A stretch of DNA of 64,000 nucleotides. Source: Saururus chinensis. Taxonomy: Eukaryota > Streptophyta > Magnoliopsida > Piperales > Saururaceae. A program made the translations under genes and the position numbers. Below the pieces are notes generated by a model. The model was given only the letters and a program-made list of their open reading frames with translations, was not told the DNA's origin and did no database searches. This document shows positions 47,246-57,080 of this stretch, piece by piece (the first letter of the stretch is position 1; each line of letters starts with the position of its first letter). The stretch is from NCBI GenBank assembly GCA_035235625.1, contig CP141145.1, positions 7,006,001 through 7,070,000 of the forward strand. The letters are read 5' to 3'.

Positions 47246-49175
47246 GCACGAAGGCGTATCACTCTGGATTCTCAGCGTCCAAATGACTATCTCAAGAAAT
47301 CTCAACCACATGCGAGTAAATTCAACTCATCTCCATTCAACTCAACTCAGCAACAACTCAGATCAACTCAACCCAGGGAGGATCCATGTTCCACACAAGA
47401 ACTCAAATCGAAACCATGCCCTTTCGGACCAAACAATTTTTGATAAGCTAATGATCGATTAATCTATTATGCAATCTCACACCATTGCATCCAATCGACC
47501 AACCACGGCTAATCTCGATAAAGTCCCATTCGAAAACTCATTTCATGATGTATGCAATATGGTGCATACGTGGGCAATACATACATAAGTCTTAATTCAT
47601 GGAACGTGCTCCCATTATCCCCTCATGCATCATTCATATTCATAACATTAAGCATAATCATAATTATCCCCCACATGTGTTGTGTATATGGTAGAAATAT
47701 TTCATTCTAAGCATAAGGACATTACTTGTAAATAACTCATCATCATACCACACACGTGCTAATTATCATCTAATCATGGTGAAATCCATCAAAAAATACA
47801 ATTTAAATCAAGTGCAACCTCATGCTAGGCCTATGTAAGCATATTCATACCACACTTTGAAGCTAGACATGGCACCATCATTTACCCATAATTTAATCAT
47901 GATATGTAAAGGCATATAATTACATTCTCATGCTATAACCTTTCTTGAATCATTTTAAAATATGATGAATCATTCAATCATGGATTCAAGACAAGAGTTT
48001 ATAACTTGCTTAACCAATTAACATGAAATCCACTTAACACTTAAGCATTCATCATAGCCTCCAACATCTAATTCATACCCTTCGGTAGCTTATCATAGTA
48101 TATTACTCATCAAAGACATAAGAAATGATACTCAAGAGTAAAAACAGTAAAATGAGCAAAATACACAAAAAATGGCCAACTGCAGTGTTGGCGTTCAAAT
48201 GCCCTACAAGGCTATTTGAATGCCTGACCGTTTGATCACCATAATTAGAATTTCTAGTTTGTCTACCCCACTTCAAATCCAAAATTGGAACTTCACATAA
48301 ACATCATAAACCTTCAAATCTCACTCCCAAACATCATACTAATGAAATTCATGCTTAGGAAACAGTAAATCTAGCCATTTACAGCAAAAAACACAAAGAA
48401 ATCATAAGACAGATTGAGCTTTACTAAATCCGTCATTAAAACTCAAATCTATGGAAACCCACTTCAAACTCTAACAAAACTCAAATCTGAAATCACTAAC
48501 ACATTTAGGACAAAATCACTTACCTTCAACAAGCTTCTTGACTTGAAATCGCTCCTCCAACGACTTCAAATCCTGCCCAAAATAGGGTTTTTTTTGTTAA
48601 TACCTTCATAAATCCGATTTAAAACACCTAAATCTCTTGAAAACTAGTAGATCTAGGGTTTATTGAGTCAAAAAGGAAATTCCTTTCATAAGGGTTTGAA
48701 ATAGATGTTCAAGTCAATAACTTTTTTGGTAGAAATCGAGATTAAACCTTTTCAAAAGAAGGAATTAGAAAAGTTTAGGAGAAATACTAAAAAATTAATA
48801 GAAGATTAGGTTAATCCTTACCTTAATCACATTTCCTTCTTAGAAAATAGGGATTAGGGTTCCTAAGCTCCATATTTCCAGCCCTTCCCAATTGGGAAAG
48901 TAGTTGAGCCTTTCTATTCATAGAACGCTTCAGGGTAAACCTAATAGGTTTGTGGGGTATAAATAGGGTTTTATACTAAAATGGAAAACTTGCTTATTTT
49001 AAGCCCAAATCGATGTCTAAAAATTTTGAAACAATTATTACTATTTTAAAAAGTTGTTAGGGTCATTTGGGACATATAATCTAAATTTTTTACGTGGAGC
49101 CCACTGTGGGTCCCGCCCCCTAACTTTTCGGGTAAAATAGTCCAAAATTCAAAAAATTCCAAAAAATTCTAATTG
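47246..49175 (-). repeat. Second half of the outer family-2-like LTR
   Basis: It resumes with GTGCACGAAGG-type sequence matching 43438 of the deepest layer. It runs through the CCCAGGGAGG..CATGTTCC block, the foldback words near 48190 and GTGGGTCCCGCC near 49105. Similarity stops near 49175, about 170 bp short of a full family-2 end. No reading frame was seen. Confidence 0.65.
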
Positions 49176-49986
49176 CCTCTTTCTTCTTTTTTAAAGATTC
49201 CTCTACAGTAGCTACTTTATTAGTGCACTCCTTTTGTAGCTTAGAAAGCATAGTCTTCTCTTTCATCCCTATTCAAGAGTTTAGGCCTAGTAAATGTTTT
49301 TGGGCATTAAATTTTTAGCTATGATGAATTAAAAAAGACATGGTTGCTTACGTTGCTATTCATAGCGGACAAATAGTTTTTCCCTTTTCATCTTCAAATT
49401 TGGAAAATATGCAAATCATGTCCACGAAGTTCTTAGGCCTAGTAAGTTACATTTTGCGCCAACACTCATTTCAAGTTATAGACTAGTCCCTAAAAGCGTT
49501 AAGATAAAGATCTGTTTGATAAAAATATGCAAATTGAATTACCTTTAAAAACCTGCAAATGTGATGTTTCGTCCTTATAAAACCTCTCATAGGTTGTTTG
49601 GAACTTTGCAGCTTCATTTTTAAGTAGAGATTCGCACGAGCAAAATCAACAAAATTTACATCACCAATACATTATGAATGACATGCATCAATGGCAAATT
49701 TATACATATAAACCTCTTTAGAACTCTTTGATAATGCTTTTACAAAAGTCTGCCTGTAAATGGAAAAAACAATATACTCAAATTAGTCATGAAGCTTGGA
49801 ATTGCATACCAAAAATAAATGCAAAATCATATATCATAGAAAAGCCATAATACAAGATTGTAGAAAGCGAAAAGGAGATTGTAATTGTCTTTGGTCATTG
49901 ATGGTATTTGTGATCCATCTTGCACACATAAGTAAATGCTTAACTTAAAATTTTAATAAAACTTAGAATACAACGCATTTCCTATA
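49176..49986. other. No gene seen; spacer between LTR stack and TIR element
   Basis: AT-rich sequence with no supported frame and no recognised repeat. It ends at ATA (49984-49986), which may be the 3-bp target duplication of the next element. Confidence 0.5.
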
Positions 49987-50287
49987 GGGCTTGTTAGGGT
50001 TCTAAAATAAATAGTTAAAAAATAAATTTTCTTAAAAAATGATACTGCACGCGGTTAGGGGTTATAGAAAAATCAAACATGAAATTTTTTTTTCCGACCC
50101 CTAGAAATATGGGTGGAAAAGTGGGATTTATTTTCCGACCCTCTCAAAATAAAAATTCCTGATGCTTCTGAAAACCTCGTCGTCTCTGCTCACCACCTCT
50201 TTTCTCTTGTTTCTGTTCTTTCTCACATAACCACCATCAATCTCCACCATCCTCCATTTCTTCCTCTCAATTTCCTCACGTTGGCCG

Positions 50288-50445
50288 ATGGCCACCTCTG
50301 CTGCCCCAGCCAGAGCTAACAAAAAGGTGACAGTGTTGTACGGATCTATGGTACGGACAAGAAGCTCAGGGGAATTGGAGTAGCCGCTGACAGTCGGCTT
50401 TTCTGGGTCGAATCTCGGCCCGTGGAAGCAGGGTATTTGCCTTAT
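50288..50445 (+). pseudogene. Possible first-exon fragment of a prolyl-oligopeptidase-like gene
   Basis: ATG at 50288 opens MATSAAPARANKKVTVLYGS. After a frameshift the sequence continues as DKKLRGIGVAADSRLFWVES then RPVEAGYL (from about 50350). This order (an APYGSW-like start, KRLGG-like, GRLxWxESRPxExG) recalls the N-terminus of plant acylaminoacyl-peptidase/prolyl-oligopeptidase-family proteins, which carry a beta-propeller before the hydrolase domain. The middle of the expected segment is missing. No further exon was recognised before 50800. Assigned from motif memory only. Confidence 0.45.
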
Positions 50446-52028
50446 CTAAGAAAACAATGCATATGAAGATGTCTATTGTGCCGTCCATGATGCAGAAATG
50501 TATAGATTAGCAGGATGGATCAGTGTAAAAACTGTAGTTTATGTTCGAGTTGTTTGATATTTTGATTGACCCAGTTCAATTTAAGCTAAGTTTGTTCGAC
50601 TGACTAAGAAATTGACGTAGGAAATACTTATTGCTTCACTGCAGCTTCTGTAAGAAAGTCTATATTTTACTTGCATGACTAATGTAAGTTTATAATTGCC
50701 TTGAAACAGGATTTTTACTTGCATCGAAAATAGCAGGAAAACTTTTATCCTATTTTACCATAACTTACCATACTTGATTGAGTTGATTTGAAACTGAAAT
50801 TAGCTTAAAGTGAATCCAAATTATTAACTGAGTTGATCCCAGGCTGGCCAAGATTGAACTCACCTTGTGAGTTTGATAAGCAGGCTGGCTCAGACTTGTC
50901 TCAACATATAGTTTTTCTTGAGCTTGAGATACCTAAAGCCAAGTGGCAATTTACTGAGTGGTCCTGTGCAAGAGTTGTCTCAATTTCGAAGATTTTATTT
51001 CAGCTACTCATTACTAGATTTCTTTCTGTTTTTACAAATTAATTGTAGAGTGTAATTAACAGAGTTCATTTGGTTGATGTGTTACCATTTATATTCAGGA
51101 AGAAGGTTGGTGGATTGAAGTTGCAGGATTTGCCTAGTTTAGAAGCTCTACAAGTGCCAGGTTCAATAACTATTGCTCTAATTTATCATGTATATTCATT
51201 TTCATTTGATTTTATATCTGGTGTTCTAGTACAAATAAAATATGCATATTCGTAAATTGCCTTATAAATTGTACAAGTTATCTTTGAACTAATCTATAAT
51301 AAAGTTTTGGAGATTGCAATTTTGTACTAGATCTTCCCTTTGGCTTAAATACCATTTTAATAAATAATGTAAATAGTAAGAAGATTAGTAGCTGAAAAGA
51401 GAATGCTGAGCCAAATGAGTGGGAAGAGTGGAAGTAATGCGATTGACTGCTTTGGAGGCATTTGGAGCAGCTTCATAAATGGTAAATGGAAATGGTATGA
51501 GCTGCCACTGGCTTGCTGAGGCTCTCAAGACAAAAGAAAGCACTCATTAATCGTATAAAAGGAGCTGCTGCCCAAGGAGTCGGATGATGGGAATGAAAAA
51601 TCGAAGAAAGTGTAAGACTCATTCATTAGCAAGCGTGTGTTTGAAGTTTTTGTGCCTTCTTATCCTTGTTTTCAGTAAAAGTGAAATGGGTTTTTCTTAT
51701 TTAGTTTAAAGTTGTTAAGGTCAAAATTCGGGTGCTTAGATTTGTGATGATCACTGTACTTTCTAGCAATTTCAATTATTAGCTCCATTCTCAAACCTTT
51801 CTTCAGATCTTTAAGGGGACTATGATCACTGTTACATGTAGTCATGTTGAGTATCATGTGGTGGTGGTTGTGCTTGTGCATGTAAAATTAAGCCCCATCA
51901 TGCATTTTCATATACTAGTATAATCCAGCTGGTTGATCTTGTCAGCACTGCACCAATTGAACAGAAAGCATATCCATCCATCTGAAGTCTTTCTTATCTC
52001 ATTACCATTGGCTTTTTGTTCACTACCT
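50446..52028. other. No assignable gene; possible exon debris
   Basis: Mostly AT-rich, intron-like sequence. At 51098-51135 a short frame reads EEGWWIEVAGFA before a stop, which looks exon-like but is unassigned. At about 51568-51607 KESDDGNEKSKKV, which resembles the acidic/lysine stretch before the WRKY domain of group IIc factors, could belong to the WRKY fragment downstream. The WRKYGQK heptad itself was searched for by eye and not found. Confidence 0.4.
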
Positions 52029-52040
52029 AATCAAGCCAAT

Positions 52041-52313
52041 CTGTTGTATGTGTGCTGGAAATTCGCTGCCACCAGCCAGAAGTGCACAGTGAGGAAGAGA
52101 GTGGAGAGATCCTTCCAGGATCCCAGCATTGTGATCACCGCCTATGAAGGGCAGCACACCCATCACAACCCGGCAACCATTAGAGGCAATGCAAGTGCAT
52201 CTTTTACCTCCTCCTTGCTAGCTTCACCACCCAACTTGGTGCAAAACTTACTTCCAGATTTTTTGCTCCAAGCCCCTCAATTGGGTAACAACCCCCTACA
52301 AATAACAGCTTGA
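52041..52313 (+). pseudogene. WRKY transcription factor, C-terminal fragment (group IIc-like)
   Basis: WRKY factors bind W-box DNA through a WRKYGQK strand and a zinc finger. Here only the second half of the domain is present: QKCTVRKRVERSFQDPSIVI, then TAYEGQHTHHNPATIRGNAS and a Ser/Leu-rich tail to the stop at 52313. The finger's H-x-H is intact. The upstream cysteine region reads LLYVCWKFAATSQKC, with nine residues between the cysteines instead of four or five, so zinc binding is probably lost. The sequence is closest in style to the WRKY28/71/8 group. It starts where the conserved WRKY intron normally ends, so it looks like a last exon. The WRKYGQK exon is absent. Confidence 0.8.
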
Positions 52314-52456
52314 AAATTTTCACTTCGTGCTGCTGATGTTCAGTGATTCTTCGTGAAACATATTTCTCTGACACTTGTTGGTTTTGCTTTGAATCTGCCT
52401 TTTGTCATATGCCTTTTGTCAGTCTCGACTGCTAAATGGTTCTTTCTTACCTTCAG

Positions 52457-52689
52457 TTATTCTGTACTACTGATTGAAAAGAAAGACCTTGAAGGTCAAG
52501 CGCAAGTTCTTTCAGCAGCTTTGGGGTATGTTATGGTGATTGTTAGTGTCTTAATTCCTTAAAATTGCTGGTTATTCTCTTTGCTCTGAAGTTAATTAAT
52601 GAATGTCGTGATTTGTCACTGAACATATTGTGGAGGAAAATCTTGATGTTGACTCAAAATTTCGAACTCTTGTAGCCATTGGATCACTT
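52457..52689 (+). pseudogene. PUL-domain protein fragment: two exons with intron
   Basis: Exon 52457-52525 encodes YSVLLIEKKDLEGQAQVLSA plus AL, preceded by an acceptor CTTCAG and followed by donor GTATG. A second exon at about 52621-52689 encodes VEENLDVDSKFRTLVAIGSL and is followed by GTATCC. These strings match the C-terminal PUL domain of plant phospholipase-A2-activating proteins (the DOA1/UFD3 type), which bind the Cdc48 segregase in ubiquitin turnover. The exon order is natural and the intron is kept, so the fragment came from genomic DNA. The expected following exon was not found. Its acceptor for exon two looks degraded (CACTG). Confidence 0.8.
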
Positions 52690-53424
52690 GTATCCTATGT
52701 TGTAGGTTTCTTTCTAAGGATAAACTTGTGTAAGTCTTCTACATGTAGGTGCTCACTAATTGTAAATATGTTCTTCAATATGCTTTTGACTGCTCCTTAT
52801 GTCAAAAGACTTGTGGAAGGCATTAGTAATGTTTGAATTTCGAATTGAAATGAAAAATTAGACTTGTGGCGCTCTCTGATAATTGGAAAATTAATCTTGT
52901 CAACTCGCAAGTGGACTTGGAAAATTATGCTTGTCCCTTCAAGTCTCGTAAGTCTTTTTAATTCTGGACAAGTAAATCAAAATGGTCCGAGGAGGCATTG
53001 CAGACTTCTTTTAGCACTGGACAATCTTATCGGTTGGATGTTATGTATTCATTCTAAATAACGATGGTTCTACCAATTATTGAATTGCGCAAAAGCAATC
53101 CAGAGCAAAGAGGGAATCAGGGAGTTCTGGGAGGCTGGGACAATGAACTTCAATTTGCCTTTACCTAGAACCCTTAGTGGGTCCCTTCCTTTCAGAGTTA
53201 AATTTGCTAAAGTTCTTGATTGCTTTCAATTAGAGGAACTGATTAGTCCTGTAAGCTTGGCCCTTATAAATTTGATAAAGTTCACAAAAGTTACATTCTG
53301 AGAGGCGAGGCCACCATTATACACATTAGAACATTGTGTAGAACCTTTTACAAAATGAGCTTATCTGTACTTCTCTCCTGCTCCTCCCATTCTCAAAAAA
53401 TTAACTGTTTATGTAGTCATCACC
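52690..53424. other. No assignable gene between PUL and expansin fragments
   Basis: Frames are short. 53083-53299 (CAKAIQSKEGIREFWEAGTM onwards) is open for about 70 residues but was not recognised. The rest is intron-like. Confidence 0.45.
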
Positions 53425-53728
53425 TTAGAACTGCTTTCCTGCAAATGTCTGCCCAAGCTGCCACTGTAAAGGAGAAACGCCATTTGATGTAATAGTTCTT
53501 CCACTCCTGGTGGTGACTTCAAAGGATAGTGGCTGACCACTAAGCTGGGCATTGCATTGCCAAGTCTGTCCCCAATTTCTTCTCATTGTCATCCAACCCG
53601 TCCTCAACCCCTTCACTTTGACGGCGACTACTTCTCTATCAAAACCAACATTGTTGACTAAAACTTAGAAGAAGTATGAGCCCCCGCTTATTGTGAATCT
53701 AATGCCTCTAGTCCTCGCACAGTTTACC
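53425..53728 (-). pseudogene. Alpha-expansin, last-exon fragment with premature stop
   Basis: Expansins loosen plant cell walls. The minus strand encodes the C-terminal carbohydrate-binding domain. It starts after an acceptor TTTGCAG (53731-53729) with VNCARTRGIRFTISGGSYFF, then a TAA stop at 53665-53667, then [55 protein letters not shown] and the natural C-terminus [12 protein letters not shown] ending at 53425. The stop inside the first third, and the absence of the N-terminal GH45-like and HFD exons upstream, make it a fragment. It runs opposite to the WRKY and PUL pieces in the same candidate element. Confidence 0.88.
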
Positions 53729-54191
53729 CTGCAAACTAATGCCTTTTTTTATTTTTAAAATGTGAAGGGGATGAGAATAGAAATTGGTCATCAAACACAT
53801 TTATCAGAAAAAAAAAAAAGGTGAATAAACATGGGTTACATGAGAAAAAACCCAAATTATTATATATCATACTTTTTTTAATAAAATAAAATTAATATTA
53901 ATATATAGTAAACTATTTTTCTATTCAACCATGGAAATGACTTGACTAAAAAGGATCACTTAACCAAACAAAAAAAAAGTATCAAAGGACCTATATATAT
54001 TATTCCTTATAAAGGTAATTTTTTAACTAATTTATTTTTAAAAATATACATTAATAAAGTTTTCCAGGAAAAATGAATCCCTAACCTTAGAAATATTTAT
54101 GTCTATTGAAATTTATTGTCTTATAAATATAATTTTCCTAGAAAAGTTACTTCTCTTGGATTTTTTTTTCTCCAAATCCCCTAACAGACCC
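53729..54191. other. AT-rich right margin of the candidate TIR element
   Basis: No frame. Long A/T runs, with a short foldback GGGTTACATGAGAAAAAACCC at about 53834-53854. It ends with CCCCTAACAGACCC, the right terminal repeat. Confidence 0.45.
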
Positions 54192-54303
54192 ATAATGCTT
54201 GGCCTGCTAAAACCAATACACTTTGATTCACAAAAGATGAACGGAATCTAACAATTTCTACAATAGTATTATTTCAATGAATATTCTATTCAAGCTTTCT
54301 CAA

Positions 54304-54836
54304 CTACCTTTCCTTTTCAAGTTTTGCTTGGGCGCTGTCCAACATGCTCTTGACATTCGATACCACACTGTTAGAAAATTCTTCAGATGGTCAATAACAG
54401 TAAGAGATCAAAGGTAACAATCAGGCTGCAACGTATGGTACTAGAGGTTTGCTACCAACTACAAACAAAATGAGAGACAAAACAAAACTAAACAAAATAT
54501 CGAGTCAAACAAAATAATACGAAGTAATAAAAATAGAGAGCTGCAAATTTTGTTTTTTGATCTCATCTACTAAATTGTCGCTAATAAAATTTTAAAAAAA
54601 ATGATGCAGCAATTTATGGTCTTCAACAATGATCACCAATATTACTACCAAAAGTCACGAAAACAAGCTTACACCACTTACAATCTTGCAACAACTGCAA
54701 CCCAGTTGAAAATACAAAAGGAAGAGCAAAAAGACTACTCTATTACCTCCCGATAATCTCCTCATTCTTCTTTTGCCCGTCCTTCTGAGCTTTCTCTTTG
54801 ATCTGACGTAAAGCCGTCATTATACATTTCAAGTCA
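54304..54836 (-). CDS. Last two exons of an unrecognised host gene
   Basis: Exon 54747-54836 starts after TTTCAG and ends before GTAATA; exon 54304-54367 starts after CTAACAG and ends at TAG 54304-54306. The split codon AG|T joins in phase. The combined frame reads DLKCIMTALRQIKEKAQKDG, QKKNEEIIGS, then VVSNVKSMLDSAQAKLEKER and stop. The Lys/Glu/Gln-rich make-up with regular hydrophobics suggests a coiled coil. I do not recognise the protein. Upstream exons were not found between 54840 and the copia remnant at 55885, so the gene is either cut or has a long intron. Matching splice phase and clean frames argue that it is, or recently was, real. Confidence 0.55.
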
Positions 54837-55884
54837 CTGAAATACATATATAAAGCAAAATCAGGACCATCTATTTGCTGATAAAATAATCACAACAATC
54901 AAATCGTTAGGCAACATTGTTCAGTTCCTAAACAAAGATGTCAAATGTCTTCAACCATAGCCGAATTATTGAACTCTCATTTTTTTCAGGGATCTAGTCA
55001 AAAAACATGACGAGAAAACAATGTCAGAGCAACTCGGGCTGAATCACATCATAGACGATGGACTGCCCCACAGACCGGCAAACCCAAGTCTAGGGTTCTT
55101 AGCTGGGGAGGGAAGGCGGAGGAAGATGGGTTCGGGAGGCAAAGGAGGAGGGCTGGATTCGGGGGTTGGGTTTTCGGTTTTCAGAGGCAATAAGTGAATG
55201 AAATGCATCTGACCATCTATTGTATATATTGAGCATATATTTGTTTTAATGACTGATTCAGTAATTGGATTAAGTCTTAAACAAAGGCACTGAAAAGCCA
55301 AGTTTTAATTAGGCCAAACAAATGGACCCTAAGATTAAGATTAATCTTAATGATCACTAGATAGGCATGGTTCTTATCTTCTTAAAAGACAATAATTTAA
55401 GAGCATCTCCAAACGCTGCTGCAAATGCGATAGTAATGGATAGCTTTGGTTCTTACTTTATTGCCTTGAGAGCCAAGGATAAGCACTCATCTAAGTAGAT
55501 GTTACTGCTGAGGAAATGATCCCTTGCAAGCACTTGTATAGGTAATCATATGGTAATGTCACAGCTGCATCATATGTATAGCAACATATTCCATTACTAG
55601 CTTATTCATTCCACGGGCATTTAGGATTTAAGGTCCGAGAACAATTAAATGACACAAAGAAGCAACATACGGGATATTAAACTGACGTCAAATGAAGTAA
55701 GATATGAGATCATGCATGGCCATTGATGCATGGGGGATTAACTTTTTTCAAAAGCCTGCGGCAATCTATTTGGAACCAAGCCCGTAGCTCATCCCGTACG
55801 CCCATGTCAGCAAAGCATTCATGTCAAAATAATAATCTGCGAGACAAAATTTGGTGGGCCCACTATTTTGAATGTTAAGAATGC
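54837..55884. other. No supported gene
   Basis: Contains a GC-richer stretch at 55044-55190 (plus strand GGAAGATGGGTTCGGGAGGC) that could be a 5' leader or first exon on either strand, but no partner exon is evident. The remainder is AT-rich up to the copia LTR. Confidence 0.45.
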
Positions 55885-56098
55885 TGTGAAATGCCTTTCA
55901 TTGATCTTCTGAGTTATAGATATGGTGTGTTTACAATGATCGATCCCACAGGATAAACAATAGGATGGAATATTCTATACAGGGTAAATATACAAGAAAG
56001 AATCATAACAAATGGAGAGAAATCGACTGTCATGAGACGATCACGTATTTGATAACAAATAGCTGTTACGAGGAGATTACGTAGCTATCTATCTGACA
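55885..56098 (-). repeat. Short copia 3' LTR (214 bp)
   Basis: On the minus strand the sequence runs TGTCAGATAGATAGC to GGCATTTCACA. It is preceded by the purine-rich GAGGGAGAGTGGGGGG, an excellent PPT. This is the size and terminal form of short Ty1/copia LTRs. The copia RNase H frame lies directly upstream in the same direction. No 5' LTR was found. Confidence 0.75.
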
Positions 56099-56119
56099 CC
56101 CCCCACTCTCCCTCACATT

Positions 56120-56440
56120 TGAGTGTGTGAATCATGAACACTCAACTTGCAAAGAAGATCAATTTAGCTTGGAGCTTTCTTGGATGAGATGACAGTTGAG
56201 TTCTACGTGGGTAGTTCTCTCATAGAAAACTTGATTTAAAGCTATATAAAGAGTTGCATTACTATCACAAAAATAGCATGGGCTTAATTGTGAATGAGGA
56301 ACCTTTAAATTATGAAGTGAATATCTCGACCAAGAGGGTTCACAACTTACTGTTGGCCATAGCATGATACTCGACCTCGCGGAAAATCTTCATGTCATAG
56401 GTTACTTCCTTGTCTTCCAAGAGAAGAGAATCTCCAAGCA
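56120..56440 (-). pseudogene. Copia RNase H fragment
   Basis: Minus-strand blocks are MLGDSLLLEDKEVTYD, EVEYHAMANSKL (copia SSAEAEYRAMA region), then CDSNATLYIALNQVFYERTT and HVELNCHLIQE (copia CDNQAALHIA..HERTKHIEVDCHFVRE region). Stops occur after SKL and in the middle. It belongs with the 3' LTR at 55885-56098. Confidence 0.75.
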
Positions 56441-56849
56441 TTATGCATAAACAAGACTCCAAATTTTATCAAAATTCTTCAAAAAATGTCAAAATTGACC
56501 TTGCCCATAATTTCCCAGAATTTATCATTGTTTTGGGTTTGCATTAACTATTTTATTTTTATTTTTTAAGTTGGTTTAGACAAGGTTTCAAGATAGAGAT
56601 TTCATTAATGCACTAATTTTTAGGCATGACAATGACTATAAAATCTTTTGGTCTGCAGACATTCTTATAGCCCCCTTGTTAAATTTTTAAAAAAAAATAA
56701 TTTAAAATATATATTTACCAAACCAACCCACTTTGGAAAATATTTTTCAAAGTGGTGTTATTTTTTACCACGTAAACACCAGCCAAACATTGGTGCCTCC
56801 ATGGCCAAAGCTAAATCTCAAACTTGTCACTACATAAATAACTAACCCA

Positions 56850-57080
56850 ATCAGAATAGTAATAAGTTTGAGTGAGGGTATACAATTTGAAGAGAATAGA
56901 AGTCCTTGACCAGGTCAGTTCTTTAGATACCTAAACACCCTCATAGCTGCCTCGAAATGTGGTCAGCGGGGAGGATGCATAAATTGGCTTGATGTGTAGA
57001 CAAAGAATCAATTTATGCATGAACAAAGAACATGGTGTCTGGCTGGGTAAGATAACTGGCCAAAAGAGAAGAATAGGCCA
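56850..57080 (-). pseudogene. Copia reverse transcriptase C-terminal fragment
   Basis: Minus-strand frames show YLTQPDTMFFVHA, then in a shifted frame PHFEAAMRVFRYLKN and PGQGLLFSSN, the end of the copia RT (TRPDI..VNxxSQFMH..HxEAAxRxLRYLK). Between this and the RNase H piece, 56450-56840 does not continue the protein, so an insertion or heavy decay separates them. Confidence 0.65.

Larger units (their letters stand above)
23042..49175 (-). mobile_element. Family-2-like solo LTR, outer host of the nested stack
   Basis: It starts TGTCACACCCCGACACCCG at 23042 in reverse orientation. Its own sequence is 23042-24469 plus 47246 to about 49175 (about 3.36 kb). It resembles the family-2 LTRs at 29185 and 42426 throughout: CCCAGGGAGGATCCATGTTC (47375), the GTTCAAATGCC-type motif near 48190, and GTGGGTCCCGCC near 49105. 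The hairpin TGAGT/ACTCA lies near 23520-23532. The last about 170 bp expected of the family are missing, so the element is truncated near 49175. Everything from 24470 to 47240 is a later insertion. Confidence 0.7.
49987..54191. mobile_element. Candidate TIR element carrying host-gene fragments
   Basis: The left end reads GGGCTTGTTAGGG. The right end in reverse reads GGGTCTGTTAGGG, so 11 of 13 bases match. Each end is flanked by ATA (49984-49986 and 54192-54194). Between them lie pieces of at least three unrelated genes (WRKY factor, PUL-domain protein, alpha-expansin) and probably a fourth (prolyl-oligopeptidase-like), plus AT-rich margins. No transposase was seen. The TIR start resembles plant MITE and PIF/Harbinger-like termini, but PIF elements usually duplicate TAA or TTA, so the superfamily is open. 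The gene fragments are firm; the element ends are inferred from short matches. Confidence 0.45.

Noticed and set aside
49987..54191. Helitron as the vehicle for the captured gene fragments.
   Set aside because: I saw no CTRR terminus with a preceding hairpin or a 5' TC at an AT insertion site. The TIR pair with ATA flanks is a better, though still weak, fit.
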